In this document: one piece after another, positions 14,069-24,839 of the stretch
Position numbering within the stretch: the stretch's first letter is position 1
Layout of the letters: the number at the start of each line of letters is the position of its first letter
Assembly: GCA_000320605.2 (NCBI GenBank)
Contig: KB445810.1
Coordinates: 129,722-193,721, forward strand
From: Gelatoporia subvermispora B
Lineage: Eukaryota; Basidiomycota; Agaricomycetes; Polyporales; Gelatoporiaceae
Length of the DNA: 64,000 nucleotides
Direction: 5' to 3'
Translations under genes and position numbers: made by a program
Notes under the pieces: model-generated
The model's input: the letters and a program-made list of their open reading frames with translations, nothing else
The model's database searches: none
What the model was told of the DNA's origin: nothing

Positions 14069-14620
14069 TTAGTTGTAATGCGGCAGAGGTTTCCACTCGT
14101 AGTTCCATCCGTCTCGGGGTGGAGTATCTGTCGGTATGCGCAGCTCTCGCGGGAAGAGTCCCCGAACTCTCGACTCTGCCACCTTCCGGTCCGTCCCTTT
14201 CAATTTAGCCACAGCGTCGCTCCGTGCACGGGGGTCCTCCTGCTTGTTTGCCTCTGCGTACAGTGCCGGGTCGAGCTGGCGGAGAGTCTCCATGGCGCTC
14301 CACATGCATTCGTATTTGCGCTTGAGTTCTGCCTCGCGCGCCTTTCGCAGATGCCGCTCATGCAACCGCCACGCACGCTCGATGGTCTCGTGTGCTTGGA
14401 CGGACGGGATTGCACGTTGTAACCGCCAACCTACGTTCGGCCTCCACGTCCCAGTTGGTGAGGGCTTGCTGCGCATGTTGGAGGGATAGAGGACGCGTCT
14501 GATGAGATTGAATTTGGGGTCTCCGACATTTTCGACACGTCCTCCGGCGTAGCGTACGGATGCTTGGGCTACGCGGAGGGGGAGGCTGGCCCCACGGAGT
14601 TTCAGCAGTGAGGAGGACAT
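14069..14620 (-). CDS. MRPL28: Mitochondrial large ribosomal subunit protein mL40
   Basis: This is a probable mL40 (yeast Mrpl28 type), a fungal component of the mitochondrial large ribosomal subunit. It is one uninterrupted exon of about 183 residues. The start at 14620 (MSSSLLKLRGASLPLRVAQ) gives a basic, hydroxylated mitochondrial presequence without acidic residues; an in-frame ATG 19 codons upstream would spoil it. The mature part has NLIRRVLYPSNMRSKPSP and the helical signature AHETIERAWRLHERHLRKA, typical of the mL40 family, and ends PPRDGWNYEWKPLPHYN. It lies tail to tail with CSN2. The symbol is given by yeast homology and is less certain than the family. Confidence 0.8.
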   Translation of the reverse strand: MSSSLLKLRGASLPLRVAQASVRYAGGRVENVGDPKFNLIRRVLYPSNMRSKPSPTGTWRPNVGWRLQRAIPSVQAHETIERAWRLHERHLRKAREAELKRKYECMWSAMETLRQLDPALYAEANKQEDPRARSDAVAKLKGTDRKVAESRVRGLFPRELRIPTDTPPRDGWNYEWKPLPHYN

Positions 14621-17600
14621 GGTTGGGGAGTCGTGGGAAATACGCTCGAGAGATTTCTTGATGGCGTTTGTCCGCATCTGGTAAGCGCGGACATATGTGC
14701 GCCTTCACCTCGGCTGTATGAACATCAGGCGCAGCAAGAACAAGAAGTATCAATGATAGGTTACGGGTCATTGGGTATGATATGACTTAACTGTCATGGC
14801 CAAGACATCGATTTACGAAATGGGGCGCGGACTCTGAACCTGCGAACAGCTCACTCAAAAGTCTAAAATCAAACATCACTAGCAGGTTCAACGTTCGGCA
14901 CCACCCGTGTTGCAAGCCGGTTTGGTCATTCGAATTTTAGGGAACAGGCAATTGAGAAGACGGACACGCTCTGTGTCCGACTGCTGCCGAGTCTGACCGA
15001 TTCGGCGCACTTCCTGCCTGATGTGGAGCTTAGGCTTGAGGCTCTCTTTCGCGAAGTAAGTATGTTTCCAGATTGCCACACACCTAACCCGAAAAGATGC
15101 TGACGGGTTACGGCTTGTATCTCGCGGAAGCAGACATGCAATGTCCTTGACGATTCAATGTCGTATCAGGGGCGGGGAAGACCGCTTTAGCCAAGCCATA
15201 AGAACCCCAGCAATAGTTGGCTCCTGAGACGGAGGTGAGCCAAACAGGTGAACGTGTCCCAGGCCACCTTCGGGGCTCAGTGGAAAGCCACCAACTTTAA
15301 CTGGGAGTGATGAAGTACGTATTTATTCATTACTGCACAACAAGCCGATCACGCACTGACACCATCGGCGTCACTCAACTCTACTGTTATTTTGACCGCT
15401 TTGTATATGAGCTGAGATAGCACGTCAACACCATGTGTTACACGCTGGGAGGACCAAGGTTCCCGATGCATCCGGAAGCCGGGTCCCCCGAAACCTTCTC
15501 TGCTCATTCCCACTACCGTAGATTTACATTGCTCTTTCGCCCTGAGATGACACGAATACCACCAATTCCACGCTAGCGGATAGTGCAAATTATACCAAGC
15601 CTGTATGTATTCTTGACCCAAATCGTGACGTATTCGATTTCTAGCACGCCCTCCGCGACTCGGGAATGCTACCTGACCATCGTGCCGACAGGTGTCATCA
15701 TGAGAAGTTCTGTCGCTATTGGCAGAGTTGTTCTAGTCCAGTTCGACTGCTGTCGAGCAGTCGTTCGCCGTTAAAGCAGTCGGCACAGATGCAAGGTACA
15801 TTTGTCCTCTCGTCGTTTCATATACCGGCCACCTTCAGGATTCTCATGCAGCGCCTGGCGGTTCGCTCGCACAGAAATAACCACCTATCGCCGGTCAATC
15901 TCTGTGAGGAGCCGAAATCAGCAAGGCCGGCCCAGACAGCGTCTAGAATAGCCATCAACTGGCTCCGGTGGCACCACGATCGTTTTGGTCGACGGAAATC
16001 CTGCTTGAGTAGTATCAGGACAGATATTGCGGTCTTGAGATATAAATCGGCTGTTTGGCCTAGTCTGACACGCACCTACGGCTACATGTCATGCATCTTT
16101 CGGGTTGACGCGAAGAGGTCCGACTTGGCATGGCCTACCGGAGTCCTCATATCGTTCACCGTCGGTTACATGAGGAATACTATTTGGCACTGTGGCCAGA
16201 GACAGACAATTATCGGAATGGTAAGAAGACCCGTTGAAGGTGTCTGCATTAGATTGTGCAGAAACCGCTTTACAGGATCAAGCCGCCATGTGGACACTCC
16301 TTAGAGACTCCTTCCTAGACCCTGCCGCGTGGGCCCATAGACCTAGAGTGCACGAGCTGTCCTACCGCCCTGGGCCTTCCAGGTGACGGGATCTCGGAAG
16401 CATGACACGCCGACATTTCGGCATAACAGTCTCCACCCAGTTAGCGTCCCACGTTGTCCTCATTTCCCAACTCCGTGGACAGACCTGCCATATACATGAT
16501 CCTGACCCAGCGGCCTAGCATTCAATGGATAGCAGCTGGTTTCCAGATAAACCTATACCCGAAATCGGCCCCTGTACTTCAGTGAGATACCTCGTCAGAG
16601 GGCTATGCAGTGAGCGCCATACCAGAGCGCCTGTCGGGTATGACAAACAACGGACCTTTCTCCTAAGCTACTGAGCATGTCCGAGATTCTGCGGCAGAAA
16701 TAAGATAGAGAAGATCAAAAAGGCCTTTCAGATGTCCGGATAGGCCCTTCAATGACAATGACATACCGCGCCCTACACCTCAGACGTGATGGTATTGATT
16801 TCTGTAAATTACCTGCGGATTCCGCAGAGACGTTCGTCGGGGGTAAGGAATGACGAGCGTCATCTCACATGTAGTCGCACTGCTCTTCGGCGGTTCAGAT
16901 GGACTGTGCATAGGCGGTGAGCCATCAAATTAGGGAACTGGCCTGTCTTAGTAGATAGACAAAATACGATAACGTACCATGTCCAGACTACAGCCGCTGA
17001 TATCGGCGATAAAGTTGCAGTGCATCAGCACACGAAAGACGTTGTCAAGGGTCTCTTGTTCAACAGGCTGAATTTATCTCTGCGATAGTACGGGTCTGTC
17101 ATTTTAAACTGATCTCGTCAGAACCGCCCAAGAAAACCATGCGTCTGCGCACCTATACGTGCGCTAACTGACTAGCAGATGTGCTGCGGAGAGTAGCGAC
17201 GAGGCAGCTGACCAAGAGTTTCCCAAGACTAAAGCGAGTTTCGTCAAAATAATCAGAACCGGATCTCCACGGACTTCCATCCTGCTGCTTCACTGCCATG
17301 TCGTCCCTAGTGCAGAAATAATGAAATAGATCCTGATGTCCACAGGAAATGTAGTTGGTCGATAACATTCTACATACTAGGAAGGGGACCTGTGTGAATC
17401 CTAACGCAGACGGTTGAAGCCTGAAATGTGCACTGTTAGCGTTGGCAACGTTGAGCAATATGTCGGCGTCTGTAGACTGATCCGACAGAATCAAGGATCA
17501 AAATACTGTAGTAAAGATATTGGCTTAAAGCCTGTAGGACTGGACATCTAGCTGGACAATGATATGTAACATAGCCAGTCTGGGAATGGGGGGAGCCGAG

Positions 17601-17729
17601 CCGAAGACAGAATTTGGGTTTACAGCCGCCGAAAGCGTCTAGTACATAGACGCCCAAGATACAATGTTGTTCGGGGACGATTACCTTTCCAGGTAGAATT
17701 AGGCGCGACAGACGCTCTCGCATACCATC
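14621..17729. other. Gene-poor stretch, no supported gene
   Basis: No stretch here shows protein-family similarity, consistent codon use or a splice pattern that I can defend. The longest open frame (15666-16304, plus, 212 codons) is rich in R, S, C and H and resembles nothing recognisable. Two shorter minus-strand frames (15349-15621 and 17436-17879) are equally anonymous. No terminal repeats, reverse-transcriptase motifs or tRNA were seen. It may be ancient decayed insertion sequence. Confidence 0.5.
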
Positions 17730-18887
17730 ATGTCCCTCCGGCTCGCACTTCCAGGCTTTCTGTTCCGACAGTGCGAGAGTTCTCTCGTAGTATCGGTGCG
17801 CTGCTCGACTCCTCGCATGTTGGACACGAAGTGATTGTGGCGCACCATGTAGCAATGTTTGCGCAGCCGGGGTTTTCATAGCAGCCCGGCGGTTCTCATG
17901 CGCCGAGAAAAGAAGAGACCTGAGCTAACCAAGAAGCAATTGGCTGCAAAGGAGAGAAAACGGGCTTTGAAGGCCAAGAAAAGCATCTATGACTCGGAGA
18001 AGATGACGCTCGAGGATGCGGTCGCAGTCCTAAGGGTGAGCCGTGTAGCCGATTCTTGGCTTGTCGGTCTTGATGAGAGGATTTCGCAGGCAGTGGAAGT
18101 CGCATCCCCAAGCTCAACGTATGAGCTTACAATCAAGACGCTCATGGGGAAAGGGTCAGCTGTGCCAAAAGGACGTTACATCCTGCCCAGAGAAGCGAAG
18201 TCAGCAACGAAGGATCGCATATTAGTGTTTGCGGAGGGCAAGCAAGCAGAGGAGGCCAGGAAAGCGGGTGCGGACATCGTTGGAGGCCCTGAGCTTGTTG
18301 ATGGTGTGAGTATTACTTGTCAAGTTCCAGTCTTCGCGAGGCCCACGAGGTGTTCCACATAGGTTATCAGCGGCCGTCACCAAGCAAGTCTATTCCTCTG
18401 TACCCCTGCTCTCATTCGCGCCATCACTCCTAAGCTGGGTCGTGTGCTCGGTCCCCGCGGACTCATGCCATCGGAGCGTCGAGGCACCGTGACAGACGAC
18501 ATTGTCACCTATATCCAGCGGTTAAAGGGTACGAACGAGTGGAAGGGCGACAAGGCGGGTACAATCCGCGCTCCGATAGCTAAGGTGAGTCGGACTTCGC
18601 TGTCTAACCTTCACTAATCTTTTCTCATGAAATACCACCACGGAAGATGGATTTCTCTGTTGAAGATGTCGTGAAGAATGTGCGGTATTTCCTCAACGTT
18701 GTCAAACGTTCCACCGGTGCACCGGATTCGGAAAAGAAGACAGACCGAGACGCTAAGTCCAAGCCAAGTAAGTACCTTCTCCGTTCTGAGAACATGCGTA
18801 CTCAATGCTTTAAAAACAGCAACTGCGATTACAAAGGTTGTTTTGAGCTCACGGCAAGGGCCAGGAATCCAGATAGCCGATTTCTAG
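17730..18887 (+). CDS. MRPL1: Mitochondrial ribosomal protein uL1m
   Basis: This is mitochondrial uL1, the L1-stalk protein of the large subunit. A small first exon (17730-17789, exactly 20 codons, MSLRLALPGFLFRQCESSLV) splices through 17790-17852 to QCLRSRGFHSSPAVLMRREK. This gives a good arginine-rich mitochondrial presequence and restores frame past a TAG at 17850-17852. The body has KSIYDSEKMTLEDAVAVLRA, YELTIKTLMGKGSAVPKGRY, the L1 core AITPKLGRVLGPRGLMPSER and KMDFSVEDVVKNVRYFLNVV, ending GPGIQIADF. Other introns are 18036-18089, one starting near 18310, one near 18583-18646, and one following KSKP. The gene converges with the Rsm22 gene, 78 bp away. Confidence 0.9.
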
Positions 18888-18965
18888 ATAGATATTCTAT
18901 ATTGCACTAATACAGCTATCATGCCGATGATGCAAGATGACTGAAGGGTGTTAGTCAGTGTGCAA

Positions 18966-21286
18966 CTACTGCAACCATTGCTCTTCCTCTTGCTCCCTCA
19001 GCCTTCGTAGTTGCTTCCTATCCTTTCCGGACTTCTTAATATTCTCCGCAACCTTAGTATAGCTATGGCTTGGTTGCTGGTCCTGCTTATTAGCACCTTT
19101 GCTTGCCCCCATTGTCGATTTCCACCCTTTGCCGCGGAGAGGAATGTAACGTTCCTGTGGTGTGCCCTTCGGGTCGTGTGGCCATATGTCACCCCATGCT
19201 GATTTCCGTGCATCATAGAATGGCTGCTTCCCCTGTGACTTGGGTACGACCACTCGCATTATCTTGCCTATCAAAGTGAGAAGATCTGTCAGAAAAGTCA
19301 AACAAGTTAACGAGGACGCAACCTTCAGCGGTGCAGCCGTCCAGGATATTGTGACCGCCGTTTTTGAGAGGGGGGAAGATAAGACGGGACCAGCTGTAAG
19401 CCTCTTGTCGGAGCGATACGTCAATTTTTTCACGGACGGGGAGAGTTTCTGGAGCGGTATCTTCCTCTGGTAGACGATCCGGCTCTTCGGAGAAATCGGC
19501 GTGAGGGTCCTCGTTTGATGTATGCTGTCCATCAGACGTTATAGATGCCGACACCTCTTCCACAACGAGCTCGGTTATCTCAGTTGGTAGCTTGTCGGAA
19601 GATTTGTTGGGGAGTCGTCTTCCCACTTCTCCTGTACGCCCGACTTTCGTGTTTACCCGCGGCGGCCGCGCGCCTCGACGAATGACCACGTATGAGTAGC
19701 CGACATCCTCTTCTCCGGCTCGAGAATGCTTCGTTTTGCGCACCCAAACCGGACGCTGCAGACGTTGTTCGAATCCACATGTGTACTTGCTCATTGCCCC
19801 CGCTTGGTATAACGGACATACACCGTCATGCGGGCACTACGGCTTACTGTCAGGCTTGCAACTGCGGACGTTCAAATGTGCACATACCGGCGCTACGACG
19901 TGAGAACCTCGGTCTGCGGAATCCTCTGCATCGGGGCCTTCCATCCCCTTCCTGCCTAGCCGGAGAAGATATTCCCTTGCTTCGGCAATGCACTCGAAGC
20001 CAAGACTGGTGTTGTGATCAATGAGGACCTACCACATACGATAAGCTATGTGAGAGGGTGTCGTTCCACGGAAGCTGATCTTGACATACCATCATACCAG
20101 CACCGCTCTCCCACATTTCCTTCAAAAGCTCCTTCCTTGCATGGTCCGACGACAGGGTCGAAAGCATGAAGGCCGACAATGCAAGCATTCCTCTGCCTTC
20201 TTGTTTTGACATCAGGTTGTTTTCGCGGAAATTCCGCTGAAAGGAAACCTCCATGCCGCCCAAATCGATATCTACGCAGGAAGTGTTTCAGTCGGAGCTT
20301 ACCATACGGTCGTAAGATGTCATGCAATTGATTACCGTACCTGCTAGCAACTTCTGGCCGATGTGTGTTAGACCCGGACGCTTTTCAATTCCGATATAAC
20401 TTGAGAATGACGACCGTGATAGGCGAGGGTCATCCTCACCCGGAATGGCGTAGAAGTCCCTTCCTTTCTGGAAGGTATGGGATGTGGCCCTACCAAATTC
20501 ATCAGCTGCTAGACAGGATAAGTAAAGAATGTGGGGTGCTCACCACAATCCAGATCCGGTCCCGGAGCCCCAGTCAATGACTTGAGTGACATTGTAGTCA
20601 GGACCCAACCTTCGTTTCACATGGTCTAAGACCGCGCAAATGGCGGCGTAGTGTGACGGCAGAGCAACTGAGGCAAATGCAGTACCATCACGCTCAGCAT
20701 GGCGAGTGGCCTGTTGGCGGGACTTGTATCTTACATCATACGTTGCTTTCCAGTCGAGGTCGTCACCGTTATCCTCGGCAAAGAGACGCACAGCATCGGC
20801 ATGAAGCATGTGCTTGTCCGACTCTGTATCTGACTGTCAGGCGGAAGATGACTCGCAAAGCGTGACAGTAGGCGTACGTGAGATGAGACGCGCAATCGTT
20901 TGCTTCAATTCGAACGGCAGTACTACTTCTCCAATTTGAAGACTGCCAAAGAGTGCCGCCGGCGACTTTTTTCGCTCCTTGCGAGTATATCCATCTCGAG
21001 GCTCCATGTCTAACTCTGGCACATAGTCATCGGGGACCGGCTCGTCGCTTGGATATACTTCTAGTTCGCGCCGTTGTGCATTTTCGGTGTTTACGATAGG
21101 TTGACCATCCTTGTGACGGCGAAGAGACATGTCCGCATCCTTCAGTAAAGCTCGAAATGATGGATCCAAATCAAGAGGCGCGTTTGGTTGGTGCATCAGC
21201 GCTGTGGACGTCGAGGAGAATGAGGATGCCTGACTGTGGCGCCGTGAGACAACAGTGAATGACCGGCTGCATTGTGCTCGCCACAT
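18966..21286 (-). CDS. RSM22: Rsm22/METTL17, mitoribosome small-subunit assembly factor
   Basis: This is a methyltransferase-like mitochondrial protein needed for small mitoribosomal subunit assembly. The N-terminus MWRAQCSRSFTVVSRRHSQA is a strong mitochondrial targeting peptide. Family blocks include FGSLQIGEVVLPFELKQTIA, AVALPSHYAAICAVLDHVKR-like sequence (read as VALPSHYAAICAVLDHV) and the SAM-binding-like glycine motif VIDWGSGTGSGLW. Cys-containing KYTCGFEQRLQRPVWVRKTK, then EDVGYSYVVIRRGARP, RLIFPPLKNGGHNILDGCT and VPKSQGKQPFYDARKSAWGD complete it. The order of these blocks matches Rsm22. Several introns lie between 19800 and 20560 and were not all resolved. The tail is lysine/arginine-rich and ends in EEEQWLQ. 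It is divergent from USP39. Confidence 0.88.
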
Positions 21287-21616
21287 GTTGGCCGAAGACT
21301 TTATATCGAGTGTTACTGAGTTCTAGGTGATTTTGAGACAATGTGCGAGGAGCGACCGGGAAATTGAGGACGGGAAGCCAGAGTCTCCTGCAAATTGCAG
21401 ACCTTCAGCCACCGCCGATCACGAGAGGAGGGCGCGACTTCATCATGTGACTGATCATATACGACGAAATGTCAGGACCTTGTCCCTTCGCGTCTGCAAT
21501 CCGAGAGACGCAGTGCAGCACATCCGTCTTGTTGTACACCCATCGCTTGATGAACTGCCGCTATCACCACGAACTATCTCTGTTGCAACCGCGCATACTG
21601 TTGTTCACTTCCCAAA
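21287..21616. promoter_or_regulatory. Shared divergent promoter region RSM22/USP39
   Basis: This is a 330-bp gap between two divergent starts. No TATA box was recognised. It is called by position. Confidence 0.35.
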
Positions 21617-23656
21617 ATGGCTTCACCACGTACCCGCGACGACGACTCGGACAGACCGGCAAAGAGGGCGCGCGTGGATGACCAGACCATAGTCTCAAGC
21701 TCCCCGCGAGTCGAGGAAAAATATGAAGCAAACAAATCAAAGTCCATACTCATGGACAAGAACCTTGATAGTTTGTCGGAAGATGAGATGGCTGACGAGA
21801 CTCAAGAATCAGGGCCAGAACCAGCTCGCGCGTCAGACCTATACCTTGATACGGTATGATGCTCTTTGGTTCCTCCATTCGACAGGCCATGACTCGCGTC
21901 TAGATCAATCGAGCAGTACTTGACTTTGACTTTGAGAAAGTCTGCTCAGTGTCACTCTCGAACATCAATATTTATGGTTGTCTCGTCTGCGGCAAGTACT
22001 TCCAGGGCCGAGGGCGGAGTTCGTATGCGTATGCCCATTCTATACATGACGATCACCACGTATTCATAAACTTGGAGACAACAAAGGTATGTTTCGGGTT
22101 GTCTGTCACGCCGCAAAGCACCCTCTCACCGCCATCCAGGTCTATGTCTTGCCCGATGGATACGCTGTGTCTGACCCATCCTTGGAAGATATCTCGTTTG
22201 TCCTCGCTCCATCGTTCAGCCAAACGCAGATCCAGAATCTCTCGAAACCTGCATTTGCTCTGAAGCCATCATACGATCTGCAGTCGAAGCCGTATATCCC
22301 GGGCTATATCGGTCTCAACAACATCAAGCGCAACGACTTCATGAATGTCGTTATACACTCCTTACTCCATGTCACTCCTCTGCGAGACCATCTACTTTTA
22401 TCAGATTACCGCGGCAAGGAGTCGGAGCTGCTGAGGCGATTTGCTGGTCTCGCGAAGAAAGTGTGGAACCCCAGATTGTTCAAAAGTCAAGTCAGTCCAC
22501 ACGAGTTCCTCCAGGAAGTGGTACGGGCGAGCGCGGGCAAGTTCAGCTTGGAGAAGCAGGGCGATCCTGTCGAGTTCTTGAGCTGGCTACTGAACCATCT
22601 CCATAAAGACATGGGCGGCAGCAAGAGGCAAAACTCCAGTAGGTGCCACTTGAATCATGAGTGGATACGTTCCAACATTGTAAACGTTAGGCATCATCTA
22701 CTCGACCTTCCAAGGACAAGTGCGGATGGAGGCTCAACAAGTTCTCGTTCGTCCAGACATCGCTGGCAACGAAAAGCCCCGATTTGATATTGATCGAGGT
22801 ACGTTTCGTCCACCTTTCAGTGTATCAATCCTGATTACAGCATGCATCTGAAGAAATCAAATCGACGGTGTCACCGTTCCTGTTCCTGGCAGTGGACTTG
22901 CCGCCGCCGCCCCTTTTCCAAGATTCAGTGGAGAAGAATATCATCCCTCAAGTCAGCATCCACTCCGTTCTCGCGAAATACGACGGTAAAGTGACAAAGG
23001 TTAGGATTTCGATTTGCTGTTCATGTTGCGCACGATTCACCGCGTCATCTCCGCAGGAATCCGCCGGACAGCTGCAGCGGTTCAAGTGTCAGCGGTTGCC
23101 ACAGTATATCATCTTACATTTCAAACGATTCACGAGAAATATGTTCGTCGAGGAAAAGAATCCCACCATCGTCAACTTCCCGTTGCGTGGTCTCGATTTC
23201 AGAGAATGTAAGTGGTCGCCGTTCATCACCGAGCACGCCACGTCCTTATAATGCCTTGATTGCAATTCCTTACTTGGCGCATCAGACCTGGATGCGCCGG
23301 CTGGACATCCGCCCGCAGTGTACGATCTGATCGCAAACGTCACGCACGAGTCGGCAGCAGGCACCACGCGCGACAAGGAGAGCACAGTGTGGAAAGTGCA
23401 TCTCCGCGCGGGAGCCGGAGGCGGCGAGCACGAGAAATGGTTCCAGATTCAGGATCTCATCGTGGATGAGATACGAAAAGAGATGATCTTCCTGGGAGAG
23501 ACAGTACTGCAGGTGCGACGAACAAAACCTTCGTGGCGTGTGGCATTGACGTTGATGCGACGCGGCGGCTAGATTTGGGAACGAAGATCTGATTTACTGA
23601 TATCTAACGGAACATATGACAAGATATCAATTTTGGCCTCCGACCAACGGCAGTGA
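21617..23656 (+). CDS. SAD1: USP39/Sad1, tri-snRNP-associated pseudo-deubiquitinase
   Basis: This is a splicing factor of the U4/U6.U5 tri-snRNP, built on a zinc-finger UBP plus a USP fold. After a polar N-terminus come DLYLDTINRAVLDFDFEKVC, the ZnF-UBP NINIYGCLVCGKYFQGRGRS with HSIHDDHHVFINLETTKVYV, and the USP core PGYIGLNNIKRNDFMNVVIH. At the catalytic box the usual N-T-C of active USPs reads R-N-D, so the nucleophile is Asp, as in USP39 orthologues: the protein is enzymatically dead but conserved. C-terminal blocks are FKCQRLPQYIILHFKRFTRN, NPTIVNFPLRGLDF and EKWFQIQDLIVDEI. The last intron (gtgcga...ggctag, to 23572) joins VLQ to IWERRS. Read on, the frame stops at TGA 23654-23656. Confidence 0.92.
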
Positions 23657-24458
23657 CGCTAGTGGACGACTCGTGAGAGCGGTTTTGTGGAGGTCTTGAG
23701 GATGTCGATATTCAGATGATAGACGTTTATGATAGACGATGACCACAGAGCATCTGGTCATCGATATTAATGGACCGGCACTTTTAATTAAACAGCTTGG
23801 AAACGCTCTGACTAACCGCTGTTGACCTGTTCGTCGCGGCTCAAATCTGAGATGCACTTGCGGGGTTGGTAGGCTCATGGGCGTCCGTTGGACTGCAAGC
23901 ACTGCCTCCAGTGGTGACAGCGGTCGGTTGTGGGTTGGTATCACACGATGTGGCATTTTTCCCGTTCGTGTCCCTGAGCCATGGTTTTGACTGCATACGG
24001 GATCGTCGAAATGACAAGCGACGTACTTGGATGAAGCCGTGTCTCGTTCAAGTAACGGTTTGAAAATATAGTACCCCGAGAAGACTCCTGCGAGACATGA
24101 GTTGCGTTGTACCAACATTGACGGTGAGCAGGTCACTACCTGTCAGACCGGCCATGATATAAGGGAATGCGCGCTGCGACATGACTGCAGAGTCCAGAGC
24201 GAGAAAGGTAACTGAGACGCCCCACCAACGTCGAGGGGCGAAGATATCGAGATCAAGCTTGATCGGCTTATGTAAGACATGGCTCAAATCAAGTTCCACA
24301 CCGCAGAGTCTCGTTGTGGCCACCTCTATCAGCTCGTTTCGCGAAGTCAACTTGACCCTGGGGCACCCCTCATCTATTGCAGCGTATCGTGGAAGTCTAC
24401 TGGATAAGCATGACATGCGGTCTCCGACCCTAAGGTCGCATCATGAGTGCGACCCTTC
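23657..24458. other. Intergenic, nothing recognised
   Basis: This is about 0.8 kb after USP39. Minus-strand open frames at 23627-24136 and 24048-24416 resemble no known family and have no supporting splice or promoter context. Confidence 0.4.
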
Positions 24459-24839
24459 TCACGGGACCCCCAACTTCTGAAGGGCCTGGGCGGCAGCAAT
24501 TTCTTTGGCCGCATTCTTTGTGCTAGCGCTCCCCCTTCCTTTCTCTACGCCGCTAACTAGAACCCGACGGTTAATTACACTTCAAGAGGATAGTAGAGAA
24601 TATGTGACTGACTCATGCACACCGTGGTGAAGGTGGGACAGTTGGCGGGACCAGTCTGGCTCTCAACCCACGATAGAGCGTGTACCATTTGGTTCCCCTG
24701 GAGGTCTGTTGTGCATTTAAGAGTAGAATGGTATCAGAAGTGATGTTTTAACTTGCAGTTGTTCAATCTGCGGAGGCCTGTACAATGACACGGACATGAG
24801 AGACGATCTTGCGGACTGAGTGAGCTCATACTTACTCAT
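24459..24839 (-). CDS. Single-dsRBD microprotein, copy A
   Basis: This is a small protein of about 71 residues made almost entirely of one double-stranded-RNA-binding domain. Proposed exons are 24839-24836 (ATGA only), 24777-24757, 24705-24613 and 24556-24459. The spliced product begins MSLRRLNNYLQGNQMVHALS, continues WVESQTGPANCPTFTTVC and ends with the dsRBD helix-2 signature EKGRGSASTKNAAKEIAAAQ followed by ALQKLGVP. The Gly-x-Gly-x-Ser/Ala...K..A...AA..AL pattern is diagnostic of the dsRBD. Intron 2 would be GC-AG (gcaagt donor at 24756, acceptor ending 24706); it restores frame exactly at LNN-Y-LQ. The last donor is the weaker gtcagt. The middle exon is 93 nt, as in copy B. Function is unknown; RNA binding is inferred. 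Confidence 0.7.

Noticed and set aside
15666..16304. A 212-codon plus-strand open frame in the gene-poor stretch.
   Set aside because: Composition is R/S/C/H-rich with no domain, no start context and overlapping anonymous frames on the other strand. Length alone can arise by chance in 64 kb.
17436..17879. A 147-codon minus-strand frame.
   Set aside because: It overlaps the proposed first exon and splice site of uL1m and has no similarity.
23627..24416. Minus-strand frames after USP39.
   Set aside because: No recognisable family; both lie in sequence without consistent coding character.
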